From Salminus brasiliensis (lineage: Eukaryota > Chordata > Actinopteri > Characiformes > Bryconidae), in contig NC_132878.1 in the NCBI RefSeq assembly GCF_030463535.1, forward strand, positions 29,696,261 to 29,760,260: a DNA stretch of 64,000 nucleotides, in the 5' to 3' direction. Positions 1 to 13,143 of this stretch are shown here, in pieces. The translations under genes were made by a program, and so were the position numbers. A model generated the notes under the pieces. The model was not told where the DNA came from, did not search any database, and worked only from the letters and a program-made list of their open reading frames with translations. The stretch's first letter is position 1, and each line of letters starts with the position of its first letter.

Positions 1-819
1 AAAACACCCAGGATACTTTTCACATACATGAAAGGAAATGAGAGACTGCATAAATTCTCTCCCACAAATCAGAGAAAACGAAGAACCCTACTAAAGTTTG
101 ATGTACAATTTATATCTATCACCTGACATATCACAACAATTAAAATATATAAATAGTGAATTTGCCAATTAGACACAGTCACCAAGTATCTACACAGAAT
201 TTAGCGATCATTATATGTCAGTAACAGTTTACATGTGTAAAGGCACTGTTTTGACTGCCAAACCGGCGAAACCACCACCACTTCAGAGATTAAAGGTGAG
301 ATGTTTGACACATTAAACAAATAATCTTTGCATTATTTCTTAGTAGGTATTCAGAGCGGTCAGACCGGAGCTGGACGCTTCTAGGCATAAGTCAGTCAGA
401 AAAGCGAGGCGCTTCAGATGTTGAAGGTGAGATGTTTGACAAATTAAACAAATAATTTATTCCTTGTGGAACATAATCTGTTTTATTTAACCTAAATTCT
501 ACCCATATGATGAGTTAGGTTGGTTGGTGTGAGCAGTGTGCAATCCTGCCTCCCCAGTTGAAATTAAACCTAGGCCACTGTTTAGCACAGTACTGCAGTT
601 TGTTTCTCTGAATGGTGCAAAAAAGGCTTGTATGTTCTGTTGAAGTCATGTATTTGAATTTGCTGTTTAGATGTGTTGGTTAAGTATTCATATTAAATTC
701 ACTTGTGCAACGTAGTAGTAATTTATACAGTTTTAGCAGAATTGCACTAGTATAGCAAAGGTCTGCTTTCATTTGAATTTCACAAACATTTGGTATATTT
801 TTCAGAGAGCAAAATTTCT

Positions 820-1100
820 TCTCGAGAACCCCAGGTCTCTTTGCAGTCTAAGTACTCCCCTGGCTCCATCCAATATTTCTGGGATGAGTTGAGGAGTTGG
901 GGATGAAATGGAGTGGTGATCATCCAACATCCTGACCTCACTAACGCTCTTGTTGCTCAATGCAATCAAATCCTCACAGCAATGTGGACAGTGGAGACAG
1001 TTACTCCAACAAAAGCAAGAGAAACTCTTTTAAATACCCTTGAATTCAGAAGAAACAATGGATAGGCAGGTGTCCCAATACTTTTGTCAGTATATTGTAG
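820..1100. mobile_element. Fish non-autonomous DNA element copy
   Basis: Contains tgggatgagttgaggagttg, gtgatcatccaacatcctga and ends caggtgtcccaatacttttg tc. Shares these blocks with 63680-63975. Confidence 0.65.
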
Positions 1101-1669
1101 GTATTTAAATGATGTTAAATTGAACTTTTCTCTATTCTACATAGGAAAGATTGGTGTAATGCTGCTTATATACAATATTTCCAGACTCAAATAAAATGTA
1201 GGACACAATGTGAAATTTTCCTTTCAGACTCTGTTTATAGTTCCAAATAAAAATACTAGACATTTTAGCAGAAAAAATTGTAAAAGTTGTAAACATATGT
1301 GTGAGCATAAAGTAACAAAAATGCACATACCCGTATCTGCTGTGGTCCACTGTCACCCACCTTATGTGGTGAAATGCAGTAACTTGAGTTTATATATATC
1401 TTCGCTTTTTGCAGAACCACTCCTTTTGACAGCACTGGGAGTGGCGTTACATGATATAATCTAAATGTGTTTAAGACCGAAAAGGTAAACTTCCAACTAA
1501 ATGAATTTGTTTGCATTGCATTAAGGGTGTCAGCCTTTCTTTCAGATGATACAGTACGCATCTTGATCCAACTGTATGCAGCAACATTGTCGATTGTTGA
1601 AATAATTGTTGCTCATTAGTTTTGGCAAAACTGCTGAAACTCTATGAGATTGAAATGGACAGAAAGCTG

Positions 1670-2110
1670 ACTTTGGTAGCTTGGGTAGGAGGGTTAGGGT
1701 CAGTGTCCTGTTAGAAGCTGAACTACCACCCCAGTCTTATGTCACTTGCAGACTGCAACAGGTTTTCTTGAATAATTGGCCTGAAATTGTCTGCTCCTTT
1801 TCCCCCTCAACCCTGACCATTCCAATTCATCTGCAAAAGCACCTTCACAACATGATGCTACCACCACCATGCTTTTTACTGCGTGGATATTGCTCATAGG
1901 GTTGTTGAAGCATTGTTGATTTATATACACCTTTCCTTACTATATTTTCCTACCATATTAACTTTCATTAATATAAAGGCTATAAAGGCTTCGATACAGC
2001 CTTTTCAGCATCTTCTGTGGCCTACCCTACTTGTGGAGAGTGTCAATGATAATCTTCTGGACAACTGTGAAGTTAGCAGTCCTCCCCATGATTGTAACTG
2101 TGTGTGCTGA
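1670..2110 (-). pseudogene. Degenerate Tc1-like transposase fragment
   Basis: The stretch with catgatgctaccaccaccat, read on the minus strand, gives the KHGGG-type motif of Tc1-like transposases. The piece near 2016-2110 (gacaactgtgaagttagcag) is typical of old fish DNA transposons. There are many stops and no intact frame. Confidence 0.6.
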
Positions 2111-2204
2111 ACTACATATACTGTAGTTGTACTGTTTGAATAGTACTTTACTCAAACTCCAAATGTATACACATGTACAGTGAAATGTGTCCATTTGACC
2201 CATT

Positions 2205-2214
2205 TGTGGTGGTG

Positions 2215-2252
<38 letters not shown>

Positions 2253-2430
2253 AACTAGGGGCAGTGAGCACACGTACACACACAGAGTGCTGGGCAGCCA
2301 ACTCCAGCACCCAGGGAGCAGAGAGGGTGAAGGGCCTTGCTCAAGGGCCCAACAGTGGCAGCTTGCTGAGCTCAGGTATCGAACCCACAACCCTGTCATC
2401 AATAGCCCAGAGCTCTAACCGCTGAGCCGA
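2205..2430 (-). mobile_element. tRNA-derived SINE copy
   Basis: On the minus strand the 5' end reads tcggctcagcggttagag (A box-like), and about 35 bp on ggttcgatacc-like sequence forms a B box (about 2375-2386). The body includes gggcccttgagcaaggccct and a (TG)n-rich segment. At least four related copies occur in this window. Confidence 0.75.
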
Positions 2431-2489
2431 TTTCTGATTATGAGCTATAAGCCATACTCATCAAAGATACAACAAAAAGATATATATGT

Positions 2490-2538
<49 letters not shown>
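2219..2538. repeat. Microsatellites (CA)n and (TA)n
   Basis: A CA tract lies at 2218-2247 and a TA tract at 2491-2538. A tRNA-type SINE body separates them. Confidence 0.95.
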
Positions 2539-2542
<4 letters not shown>

Positions 2543-2724
2543 ACGACTACAACGCAGAGCGCAAAAAACGATCACCAACTCGTTTTCAGAAGTAAGTAAC
2601 TGTTTAAATTCCTTTGTTGATTTTCCATCTTTCTGACAAGCTGCTGCACTTCCTGCTTTTGTCTTCCACAGAGTTTCCAGTACAAACAACTGTTTTACTA
2701 ATGAGATTTGAGATAAAAAAAAAT

Positions 2725-2890
2725 ATTCCTAGGAAAACGGATGCATTCTAGTAGGATGACAAATATTCGTTCACATTCAGTAGGTAACTGTGGCGCCCTT
2801 TTTTGGTGGAAGTCAACCAAAGCTTACTGTTCAAATGCAGCCTCTCCTCTTAGTCTTTTAGTGTTCCTCCCAAAGCATCCAGTCTATCAG
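2725..2890. repeat. Repeat pair member 1
   Basis: The blocks cctaggaaaacggatg, tggaagtcaaccaaagctta and cctctccttag-like sequence also occur in the same order at 4408-4560. Diverged pair within the ush2a intron; family unknown. Confidence 0.6.
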
Positions 2891-3623
2891 GGGACAAAAC
2901 ACATGCAGAATCAGAATCAGTTTGAATCAGTTATTGCCTGACTATGCTGAACACGTAAGGCATTTGCCTCTGGGTTACAGTGGGTCCTACAGTGCACATC
3001 TGGGTTGATAGGATACATACTGGTGTAAGCAAATCAAGGGACAGCAGGGTGGTGCTGATGGTTCACCAACATGCAGTCCTGACAATCCTTTGCAGGCCGG
3101 ATTCGTCATGCTGGGTGGCAGAGCCAAACCAGACAGTGATAGATGAGCAGAGGATGGCTCTGTTAGAGGTGACACTTTAGCTCCTTAGGCAAGTTGTATG
3201 TTGTCAGCAGCTACAGGAAGTTCATCCTCTGCTGTGCCTCTGTTGTGCTACATTTGACTTCCACCTAAAGGCCCTAAAATTGATGGTGTCCAGAAACCGG
3301 AATTATTTTACTTCGAATGACTTGAAATTTGAAGCAATGTAGCACAGTTTGCAGTTGACAGCATAAATCACCTGGCAGTCCTTTGAAAGACAGGGAGAAT
3401 TTCAGGTTATTAGATTAATGTAAAGGCAAAGAAAAGCATCACAGGAATATTTATAAGTTGAATGTTTTCATTTAAAGTCTATTTGATTAATACTGACTTC
3501 TTAAGTGGCTGAACAGTGTAGTGACAGTTTGTGGGCACGCACCTTAAGCACTCTGCATGCCCTTTCTTGGCTGTGAAGGTTAACTGTGGCATCCGGTCCA
3601 GAAAACAAGGACTTCACACTGGT

Positions 3624-3654
<31 letters not shown>

Positions 3655-4144
3655 TTGTCTAAATACATGAGTTTAACATGTCACCAATATGAGAAATAAG
3701 AATGCTTTGCCTTATACACAATAACCTCAGCAACAATATGTTAGCCAGTGAAATGATGTGCATGTACACAATGCTTATTTAAGAACGGTATCTCATAAAA
3801 CTGCGTAAAGAAGGAAACAAACGGGAGAATCACTTACAGCGACCTTATGTCAGATTATATTTCAGATTTTCATCAGTTATAAGCCCTACTGAGCAAGAGT
3901 ACAACAAAAAAGGCTTGAACTATGTCACTTTGTGTATAATGAATATAACAAATAGAACAGTTACCTTTGTGAATTAAATTATGAACAAAAACGTCCATGA
4001 TATTCTTTATTTTTTGATGCACTTGTATGAATAGATTTTACAGGACCCATTTTAAAGGGTAACTCAACAGTATCGTGTTCTATTTGTTTGTTTAAAAATG
4101 AAATAATTCCTGTTGTATGGAGTGATACAATAGAAAAGTCATAT

Positions 4145-4330
4145 CAAAGTCAAAGTCAAGTTCAGCTTTATTGGCAAAAGTGCAATATGTACAGGACATT
4201 TAATATTAAATAACACTAAGCAATAAATGGTACAATACTAATGTGTAGTAATGTAGAAGTTTAAGTCTTTGTATAAATAAATAGATAGAGGCCCCTGGCA
4301 TTGGCCTCAGAAGTAAAGTGGCACATGCAG
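4145..4330 (-). mobile_element. LINE-type 3' tail, reverse orientation
   Basis: Starts tcaaagtcaaagtcaagttc followed by agctttattggca, the reverse complement of a typical fish LINE 3' end. A related stretch begins near 2907 (cagaatcagtttgaatcag). Confidence 0.5.
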
Positions 4331-4399
4331 CAATATGTGTGTGTGTGTGTGTGTGTTTACTGTAACTACAGTCACATTCCATTTTGTATGTTTACAGTA

Positions 4400-4565
4400 A
4401 AACTTTTCCTAGGAAAACGGATGACTTATTCAACTGAAGGATCCTTTGTGGTTTTTCTCAGCTAGTAAAGGTGGCGTCGTTAGTTTTGCTGGAAGTCAGC
4501 CAAAACCTACTTTCTGAAAGAGCCATAAAAAGCCCCTCCTTTCAGTGTTCGTGCCTCCGGTTCTT
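4400..4565. repeat. Repeat pair member 2
   Basis: Matches 2725-2890 (cctaggaaaacggatg ... ctggaagtcagccaaaacct). The stretch before it (near 3860-3920) also resembles 2435-2480, so the duplicated unit may be larger. Confidence 0.55.
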
Positions 4566-6439
4566 TATGAATTCGGTAGTCATCTCTACTGTCTTTAGGG
4601 TGTTCAGGTCCAGGTTTCCAGCTTACCTACAGTGCAGAAGGAGAATGCACTTGCTATCTGTTGCATTAGCCTCTGTGTGCTAATCAGCTAGTAAGGCAAA
4701 GTTTGGAATGCAAAAAAACAACAACCTTGCAATGTTTCTAAATGTGTAGAACTGCTTCATCTGGCTGTAATTTGTACTGTGGTGTATAACAATTGTGGGA
4801 CATTTGTGGCCTGAATGGAAGGCTAGGCTCTAATAGGTTGTTATTTGCCTTACACATTGCCTTACATACATCTAATAGAGGGTTGTTAGATGTAGAAAGA
4901 TTATTAAAACAAATATTGACAAGTTGGTGGAACTGTCCTTTACTTTGCATTTAAGGCCTTGTGACAAGTTGGCTAGTGTACACTCTTCGGTTCCCTGTTT
5001 ATCCAAGTGGGTCTGAGGCCTGTTGTAATGCTGCATATAGGCAACTTGGGAAGAAGCTAGATGCAATTTAGCTTAGCCAATCCCACCTACTGGTGGGAGC
5101 TGGGAGTACCTGAAGAAAACCCAGAAGTGATGGGTTAATAATAACCCACTTTGGGTCATTGAGGATACGTAGCATACAGCAGGGTCACTGAAATACATGG
5201 TTATTGCTTGACGCAGCACCAGGTTGTTATATATATGTGTGTGTTATATGTTACTCTGATATTTTGTTCAAAAGTCAGGTTATGGGCAGCACGCTAAACA
5301 AACGGGAGACTATACAGATAACAGAAGACACGCCACAGCCCCAACAAGACAGATTAGAGGTCAAATGTAGTAAGCCAAAGCTCTCCCAGCCTCCTTCTCC
5401 TCTCCATCATTTATCGCTGGCATCCATGTCCATTATAAACCCATCACTTATTTTTGGGAATACCAGCTTCTCAGCTTTTCACAGTCAGCTGTAACAGGTG
5501 GGTTCACTAACCTGCTGTTTTATTTTTGTCGAGTTCTTCTGGGAAACCACACTGACACCAACGTGATGTTGTGGTTGAAGAAGACCTCTGAACAGCTCGA
5601 AAAACTTAACAGGCAAGTCAGTACCCATGATATGCTCACTGGATACACTAGCTAACCAAAACATGCCTAGCCCCATGTCAGTGGCACCTAACAGAACCAT
5701 AAACATGTGTAGGACATTTTTTCAAGCACATTTGCAGTTATCACACATGCATTTAACACACAGAAAACCTCTGCTAGTATCTACCTACAATCCTTTATGA
5801 ATGCAGTCTGTAGTCTGAATAAATACACCCCCCTCCTTTAGTTTAGTTAACATCAGAGGTGCAGACATAAGGCCCATACTTAAGTAAAAGTAGAAATCAT
5901 GAATAAAAACTGTACTGAAAATAATGGTTTAAACTGCAAAATGGTCTGTATAATTCAAAGGACATTTTAAGTAAAAGTATAAATACTCATAAATACTTTA
6001 ATAGTTGTGTTGAAGTTGAGTTGTATGATTACATTTTTACTTCAGTAAAAGTACACTAAAGTAAAAAGGAAAATATTTAATCTAATTCACTGTGTTAATG
6101 GTGGATATATACAACGGCTTCCTGTACTGAAATGTGTTTCCCAATACACATAAAAGAGGATTGTTGAAGCAACACTGACATCTATTCTGGACTACAGTGA
6201 TGTGATATCAGATGGGATACAGACATGCATCAGCAGCTACACCTAAATTCACTGAATCATCACTGCATACTGTATGAAAAGGTTGGTTGGTCCTCTCTTG
6301 CTGTATGTTCTTTATATTTTTAAAGCACTTACTTACTGGCCATATGCCATCATACATTGAACATAAATTATCAGACCCGTTCCAGTCATCAGCCTTCAGG
6401 TACCAAGAGTTTTACTGAACTGGATTTAGTAACAGCAGT

Positions 6440-6665
6440 GTTACTAGTCTGTGGAATGATGAAACGAAGCTAGAACTTTTCGGCCTGTGGATCAGCGGAG
6501 GAGGAAGATTGAAGGACACAATGAAAAGAAAACCCTGCCTACAGTGAAGCATGGTGGTGACTCAGTGATGCTCTGGGGCTGGTTTGCTTCTTCAGGCACT
6601 GAAAAACCTGCAGAGTGTGGTGGAAAAGATGGAAACTTCACAAATAAGTTCACAGATGTACTCTT
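6440..6665 (+). pseudogene. Tc1-like transposase fragment
   Basis: Reads [15 protein letters not shown] sequence, then [20 protein letters not shown]. This is the conserved Tc1 'PTVKHGGGS-MLWGCF' block. The fragment is short and broken; the surrounding sequence is unrelated. Confidence 0.8.
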
Positions 6666-6726
6666 TCAGACATTGGTTCACATGCTAGCTTACCTGATAG
6701 CCTAGTTTGTCTTCTGAAACATCATT

Positions 6727-6729
<3 letters not shown>

Positions 6730-6771
<42 letters not shown>

Positions 6772-6775
6772 CAGT
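6730..6775. repeat. (AC)n microsatellite
   Basis: About 20 AC units lie in the ush2a intron, just after a Tc1-like fragment. Confidence 0.97.
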
Positions 6776-7244
6776 ATGAGAACCATATTCTAGATCATCA
6801 AATTACCAAAACCTATTTTTAAAATTCTCAATTAGTTAAAATGGTTTCTGTTAGTTAGCAGAGAAGGAAATCATCAAGAAATTTACAGTCTGAGCAGTTA
6901 TGTCTACGTTAGCGCTGGCTTAGTTAAAAAGCTGATTGTCACTGTTTATTAACACAGACTGACAGGCAATTAATATTATATGACAAAATCACCTTGAGAC
7001 TGGGCTTCACTTAACATACATGGTTCAAGAACAGAACACATACATATCCTATACAGGCTATACATTCATATACACACACATATATACCTCAAGCCAAAAA
7101 ACAGACACGTCTCCTTAACTGAGGTAGACAATGACTGGTTTCTATCGTTATGTAAAAAAAAAAGGGGTAGTTTTTACACCTGTTTTTACACCTACCACTG
7201 AACAATCAGTGATATTGGAACACATTTTGATTTCCCCATATGGG

Positions 7245-7440
7245 TAGGCAGCAGTGGCATCAAGGTTAGAGAAGCAGCCTTGGACTCAACAGGACACGAC
7301 TGAACCGACAGCAAGACATCTAACCCCCACCTTCTCCCTGGGTGCCTCAGCCAGGGCTGCCCACCGCTCCGGGCATGTGTGGCATCAATGCACAGATGGT
7401 TTAAATGCAGAAGACAAATTCCTATGTGTGCAGCACAAAT
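7245..7440 (+). mobile_element. tRNA-derived SINE copy
   Basis: The copy begins gcagtggcatcaaggttaga with a tRNA-like head. The tail (atggtttaaatgcagaag) matches in reverse the start of the 13628 copy. The middle differs, so it may be a separate subfamily. Confidence 0.6.
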
Positions 7441-7796
7441 GAGGAATGTGTAGCTCTTACTTCTTATCTTTCCTTAGTGTATCTTGGCCACTAAGGGTCA
7501 ACAAATGTAAAGAAAATAGTGTGAGTGAACCTGCTTGCAAATTTAGTTTATCACAATAATATAATGTTTGTAGGAAAACATGCCTTATTAATCCTGACAT
7601 GCACATGTGACATGCACACGCTTTATCACCATATGAACAAAAATACACCACATGTGTATTCTTCTCAAATCAAGGGCATTGAAACAAGAGTTCATCCTGC
7701 TTTTGTTGGAGTAACTGTCTCTACTGTCCAGGGAAGACTTTCTAAGACTGAAGATTTGACTGCATTCAGCAACAACAGTGATAAATAAGGACCCCC

Positions 7797-8050
7797 AGCT
7801 CTCCAACTCATCCCAAAAGTACTGGATGGAGCACCATCATCATTCCAGAGAACAGAGCTCCACTGCTCCACAGCTTAATGCTGGGGGGCTTTATTCCCTT
7901 CCAGCCCACACCTGGCATTGTGCCAATAGGTTCATGTTCATCTGGTCCTGAGAGGCAATACTTCTCTACAACGACTAGACAAGCAAAGTAAAAAGTAGCT
8001 GAATGCATTCTTTAGACAGGGCGTCCACATTTTGGCATATAGTGTATGTA
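7797..8050. mobile_element. Fish non-autonomous DNA element copy
   Basis: Reverse-oriented relative of the 820 family: ctccaactcatcccaaaag at the left, ggcgtccacattttggcata at the right, with cagcttaatgctggggggct inside. Confidence 0.65.
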
Positions 8051-8894
8051 ATAATATGTAAATGTATAGGTTTTTGTGTAGCAAAGCAATGCAATTAGAC
8101 CAGTCTAATCTAGCATGGAGTGAACTGCACCTGAAACTTTTCTAATGTATACATAAACTTCAAAAAACCTGTGTTCCTAATGTGAGAAATAGTCTTACCT
8201 GTGTGTGTGTGTGTGTGTGTGTGTGTCATGGCTGACTGGGTTGTATCATTATGAGGCTTCTCTGCCTCACAGGTAAAGTGATACCTCACCACCTCTGGTC
8301 ACCATGGCGACACAGACTTATCGCTAGTGTGAGGACGAGTGACACTTAAACTCTCTCGTTCTCTTGAGTGGACACGGCTGCTGCTGTTTGATGCTCACCT
8401 GGACGTTCTGGCTTGTCCTCTTTAGTCTTTCTCTCTGTTTTCTCTGTTTCCTCTCTCCTCTCTTGCTCTGAGTGTTAGGGGTGTTGCTGTGTCGCTCTCA
8501 GCCAGTGGACACAGTCCAGTAAAATATTGATGTAGTAACAGCTCTCTCTCTCTCGCTCTTTCTAATGCCACACACACTGCGGGGGTCCCTGTACCCTCTT
8601 CACAACACAAACCACGGAAGACTCAAGTGGTGAGTACCATCTCTCTCTCTTAGTTAGGGTTACAAGGACTTCAGTGACTGTGTCATTATTATTGTAAAAC
8701 ATATAAACACTACACTCTGAGTAAAAAGGCTTCTATGTAGTACTGATAAAGGGTTCTTTGACATGTAACGATAGTGAGCTCTTTTTAGTGCTGTAAAAAC
8801 TCATTGTTTTACACCAATGCGGAAAACACTTTAAGGAAAATAACCCTTTTTGCCTCAAAGTTGATTGTGTAAGGTGCCATGGTTCTGAAATTTA

Positions 8895-10645
8895 CTGAAC
8901 TTCATACTGGATATTGATATTATAAGAGTTTAGTTTTTGGATATTAATGTTATTAGAGTTTCATTCTGGATATTAATTTTATCAGAGCTTCTTCTGGATA
9001 TTAATGTTATTAGAGCTTCATTCTGGATATTAATGTTATTAATGAACTTCATTCTGGATATTAATTTTATCAGAGCTTCATTCTGGATATTAACGTTATT
9101 AGAGCTTCTTCTGGATATTAATGTTATTAGAGCTTCATTCTGGATATTAATGTTATTAATGAACTTCATTCTGGATATTAATTTTTTCAGAGCTTCATTC
9201 TGGATATTAATGTTATTAGAGCTTCATTCTGGATATTAATGATATTAATGAACTTCATTCTGGATATTAAAGTTATTAGAGCTTTATTCTGGATATTAAT
9301 GTTATTAATTAACTTCATTCTGTATATTAATGTTATTAATGAACTTCATTCTGGATATTAATGATATTAATGAACTTCATTCTGGATATTAATGTTATTA
9401 ATGAACTTCATTCTGGATATTAATGGTATTAGAGCTTCATTCTGGATATTAATGTTATTAGAGCTTCATTCTGGATATTAATGTTATTAATGAACTTCAT
9501 TCTGGATATTAATGTTATTAGAGCTTCATTCTGGATATTAATGTTATTAATGAACTTCATTCTGGATATTAATGTTATTAGAGCTTCATTCTGGATATAA
9601 ATGATATTAATGAACTTCATTCTGGATATTAATGATATTAGAGCTTCATTCTGGAAATTAATGTTATTAGAACTTCTTTCTGGATATTAATGTTATTAGA
9701 GCTTCATTCTGGAAATTAATGTTATTAGAACTTCATTCTGGATATTAATGTTATTAGAGTTTCATTCTGGATATTAATTTTATCAGAGCTTCATTCTGGA
9801 TATAAATTTTATCAGAGCTTCATTCTGGATATTAATGTTATTAGAGCTTCATTCTGGATATTAATTTTATCAGAGCTTCATTCTGGATATTAATGTTATT
9901 AGAGCTTCATTCTGGATATTAATGATATTAATGAACTTCATTCTGGATATTAAAGTTATTAGAGCTTTATTCTGGATATTAATGTTATTAATGAACTTCA
10001 TTCTGGATATTAATGTTATTAATGAACTTCATTCTGGATATTAATGTTATTAGAACTTCATTCTGGATATTAATGATATTAATGAACTTCATTCTGGATA
10101 TTAATGTTATTAATGAACTTCATTCTGGATATTAATGGTATTAGAGCTTCATTCTGGATATTAATGTTATTAATGAACTTCATTCTGGATATTAATGTTA
10201 TTAGAGCTTCATTCTGGATATTAATGTTATTAGAGCTTCATTCTGGAAATTAATTTTATTAGAACTTCATTCTGGATATTAATGTTATTAGAGCTTCATT
10301 CTGTTTATTAATGTTATTAATGAACTTCATTCTGGATATTAATGTTATTAAAGCTTCATTCTGGATATTAATGATATTAATGAACTTAATTCTGGATATT
10401 AATGTTATTAGAGCTTCATTCTGGATATTAATGTTATTAGAACTTCATTCTGGATATTAATGTTATTAATGAACTTCATTCTAAATATTAAAGTTATTAG
10501 AGCTTTATTCTGGATATTAATGTTATTAATGAACTTCATTCTGGATATTAATGATATTAGAGCTTCATTCTGGATATTAATGTTATTAATGAACTTCATT
10601 CTGGATATTAATGTTATCAATGAACTTCATTCTAGATATTAATGT
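8895..10645. repeat. AT-rich minisatellite, 29/31-bp units, about 58 copies
   Basis: The units share cttcattctggatattaatg, with two spacer forms: gttattagag (29 bp) and gttattaatgaa (31 bp). They alternate irregularly over about 1.75 kb in the ush2a intron. Small variants (gatatt, ggtatt, aaagtt) mark individual copies. Short frames open on both strands here only reflect the repeat. Confidence 0.95.
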
Positions 10646-10840
10646 TTTATATAAACACAAAGAAGCAAAAACTTTAAAACCACTGCCTAATATGCAGTTG
10701 ATCCTTCACTTGCCTCCACAGCTGTTTAGTTGTTGAAATCCTACCCCTTGGGAAGTGCCACTGTAATGAGAAAATCAATGTCATTCACTCAGTTTGTCAG
10801 TGGTTTTAATGTCATATCTGATATGTGTATATCATATATA

Positions 10841-11490
10841 CAGTTCTGGTAGGACGTTTACATACAGTCATCATGGACATGAACGTAATGGCAGTATTGG
10901 GTTTTCAGTGGTTTTGTTGAACTGTTCTTTTTCTGGCTCAGAATGAGTTACACCAACTTAATAGAACAGAAATAATAATGAGGTGCCTTGCCAAGGTCAA
11001 TACCTCCTGACTTCCTGACACTTCCTGAACTTCCTGACAAGATCATCAGTTCAAAGACGTAGGTGCAGTTTATTGGAAGGTATAGCCACTTTGCAAAGGT
11101 CTGATAGAAGACTGCTATAAAATGCCCCCCTCTGCTGAGAGGAAACTGATTCACATGGTCAGAAACAATCCGAGAAGCACCAAAGCACAGGCCTGCCATG
11201 ACCTGGAACATCAATGCCACGGTGTACCTCAGATGTTAAAACCTGGACAGATTGTTAAGGGGTTGCAACAGACCAAAGACTCCAAACAAACACACACACA
11301 AACACACACACAGATCCTCATCTTCAACTCTATTGAAATATGTGGCCTGTACTTAAAGTTTAGCATATTCAATTGAACTCTGCCAAGAAGAGTGGTCAAA
11401 TATCCAACCAGACGTCTGCTATGAGCTTGTTGCTGGCCACAAAAGCACCTGGGCAATGTACAACTTGCTAAGGAACCAAATTTAACCAAA
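10841..11490 (+). pseudogene. Tc1/mariner-like element remnant
   Basis: Starts with a terminal-repeat-like cagttctggtaggacgtt and tacataca. Then comes an N-terminal helix-turn-helix piece reading LIHMVRNNPRSTKAQ with a following DLE. A later part (11370-11480) matches other Tc1 regions. No intact frame; a CA tract interrupts it. Confidence 0.7.
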
Positions 11491-12892
11491 TGTAAAATTG
11501 TAAAATAGAAAACTTCTGTACTTCTTTTTTCTATTAAAAATGTATGTTACCTATATCATTTACCAATTATGCTAACAGTACTTGCATGACTGTAAAACTG
11601 CAAAGTAGGTCAGAGAAAGAGAGAGAGAGAGAGCGAGAGAGAGAGAGAGAGAAAGAGTGTATCTTGTTACAAAGTGCCGCCAGCTTTGTGATTACATCTC
11701 CAAGGAAGACAGCGTGAAGTGCCCCTCTGCTGTTGCTCAGTGAAATAGGAGATGAGCGACATTTAAAGGCTGATAGGGACAGGAATACTGACCCCTCTGA
11801 CGTCCATCAACACTCATACACTCGGCCAGTGTGTGACCACACTAGCTCTTTGTGAACTGCTTAAAGAGTGTCGGTGCTGTGGACAGAGTGGAGGGGTTTA
11901 ATCTCCAAATCACTTAATGATCTAAATAAGGTCACTTCAAGCTGGAAAAGCTCAGCCAGGGCCAGTTTGACACCTGAGCAGCTTTGACTGCAGTGTTGCT
12001 CTTTGACTACTATTTGCTCTGCTGATGTTCCTCAAAACAGCCTTACTGCAGCTTGTACCACCCCACAGCCTCAGGCATAATTTGCGCAAACATCAAAAAG
12101 TCACATGGCTACGTCAAGCTAATTTGCAAGTTGGTATAAGAACAAAAACATTAGAAAATGTATTTCTATGTTGTATGTGTAACCACTTGGTTGAGTTGCC
12201 TTGTTAGGGTAAACAGAATTTGATGCATACAAACTGCACAAGATCATGACCAAACCGGCTGAATTGCTGGTGTATAATATATTATATAATATTGCTCGTA
12301 ATAAAATATAAGCTGGTTGTATTCATTATTTCTCTCTCTCTCTTAGTTAGGGCCATAGCCATCAAAGCTGAGCTCAGTTTAAGAACACTAGGCGTTTCAC
12401 TAAGAGGTGAAAAACCTATAAAGTTTGATCCATACCCATGTAAAGAACAACTATCAGATTCATATTATGTCAAAAAGTGAAAAATAACGAGATACATGTT
12501 TGTGTGACAAGGACAATAATTGAAGGGAAGGACATATTTGTCCATGTTTAATTTAGTACAGTAAACTTGATGCTGTACTAGTCCCACTGTATCATAGTAT
12601 CTGCTGTAATCCTTGTTAGCTTATGCCTAGAATTACCCTAACTGGTCAAAATGACCTGCTAGTTGACTGTTTTCCTGATTGGGTCATGTGGAAAAGTTGA
12701 AAAGTTATTAAATGAGGATCCAGGAACACAATTTTACAGATATTTTTTGCAAATGTATTTCTTAGCATGACTGTAAAATGGTTAGAGAGTTAATAATGTG
12801 TTCCCCTTTCAGTGTAGAAGTGACTTATTTCTAATGAACACACTTCTTCACTTATTTATAAGTTTATTTCGTATTTCTCTCTCCCCATCCAG

Positions 12893-13143
12893 AGCTGGCG
12901 CTGGCAACTCCAGCAGGGGGGCGATTTGGTGGCGATTCAGGAAGTCCCCCAGTTTACTTGCAGCTGTGGTTTATAGTGGTAATGGCCTGTGTGTCATTGC
13001 TGCTGCTTGCTGTTTTTCTGGCTGTTGCTCTACACAAGGCCCTTGACCGGCCCCCATTTACCCGGGAGAGACCACCGATTGTTCCCCTGCACCTACAGCA
13101 CAGAAGTCCGAGGGCTGTCTACCCCCCCAGCAATTCCTACCTT
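12893..13143 (+). CDS. ush2a: ush2a exon with transmembrane segment
   Basis: The exon follows a pyrimidine-rich acceptor (ctctccccatccag) and ends at CTT|GTAAGC. It reads LALATPAGG..., then the membrane-spanning LWFIVVMACV...FLAVAL, then the conserved PPFTRERPP. The acceptor could also be two bases further in (12895), which would make the exon phase 0 like all following ones. Confidence 0.85.

Larger units (their letters stand above)
1..12892 (+). other. ush2a intron (no exon recognised)
   Basis: No stretch here translates to a fibronectin type III or laminin module flanked by splice sites. The region holds transposon remnants, microsatellites and the large 29/31-bp minisatellite. It is therefore probably one long intron, with the preceding usherin exon left of the window. 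A weak exon-like stretch near 8550-8632 was not accepted. Confidence 0.55.

Noticed and set aside
2375..2430. Functional tRNA gene
   Set aside because: The A- and B-box-like motifs belong to a SINE head; no complete cloverleaf forms and the same body follows in other copies.
8550..8632. Possible ush2a exon ending ACTCAAGTG|GTGAGT
   Set aside because: The donor is good and one frame is open, but there is no convincing acceptor or fibronectin-type sequence. Without transcripts it cannot be supported.
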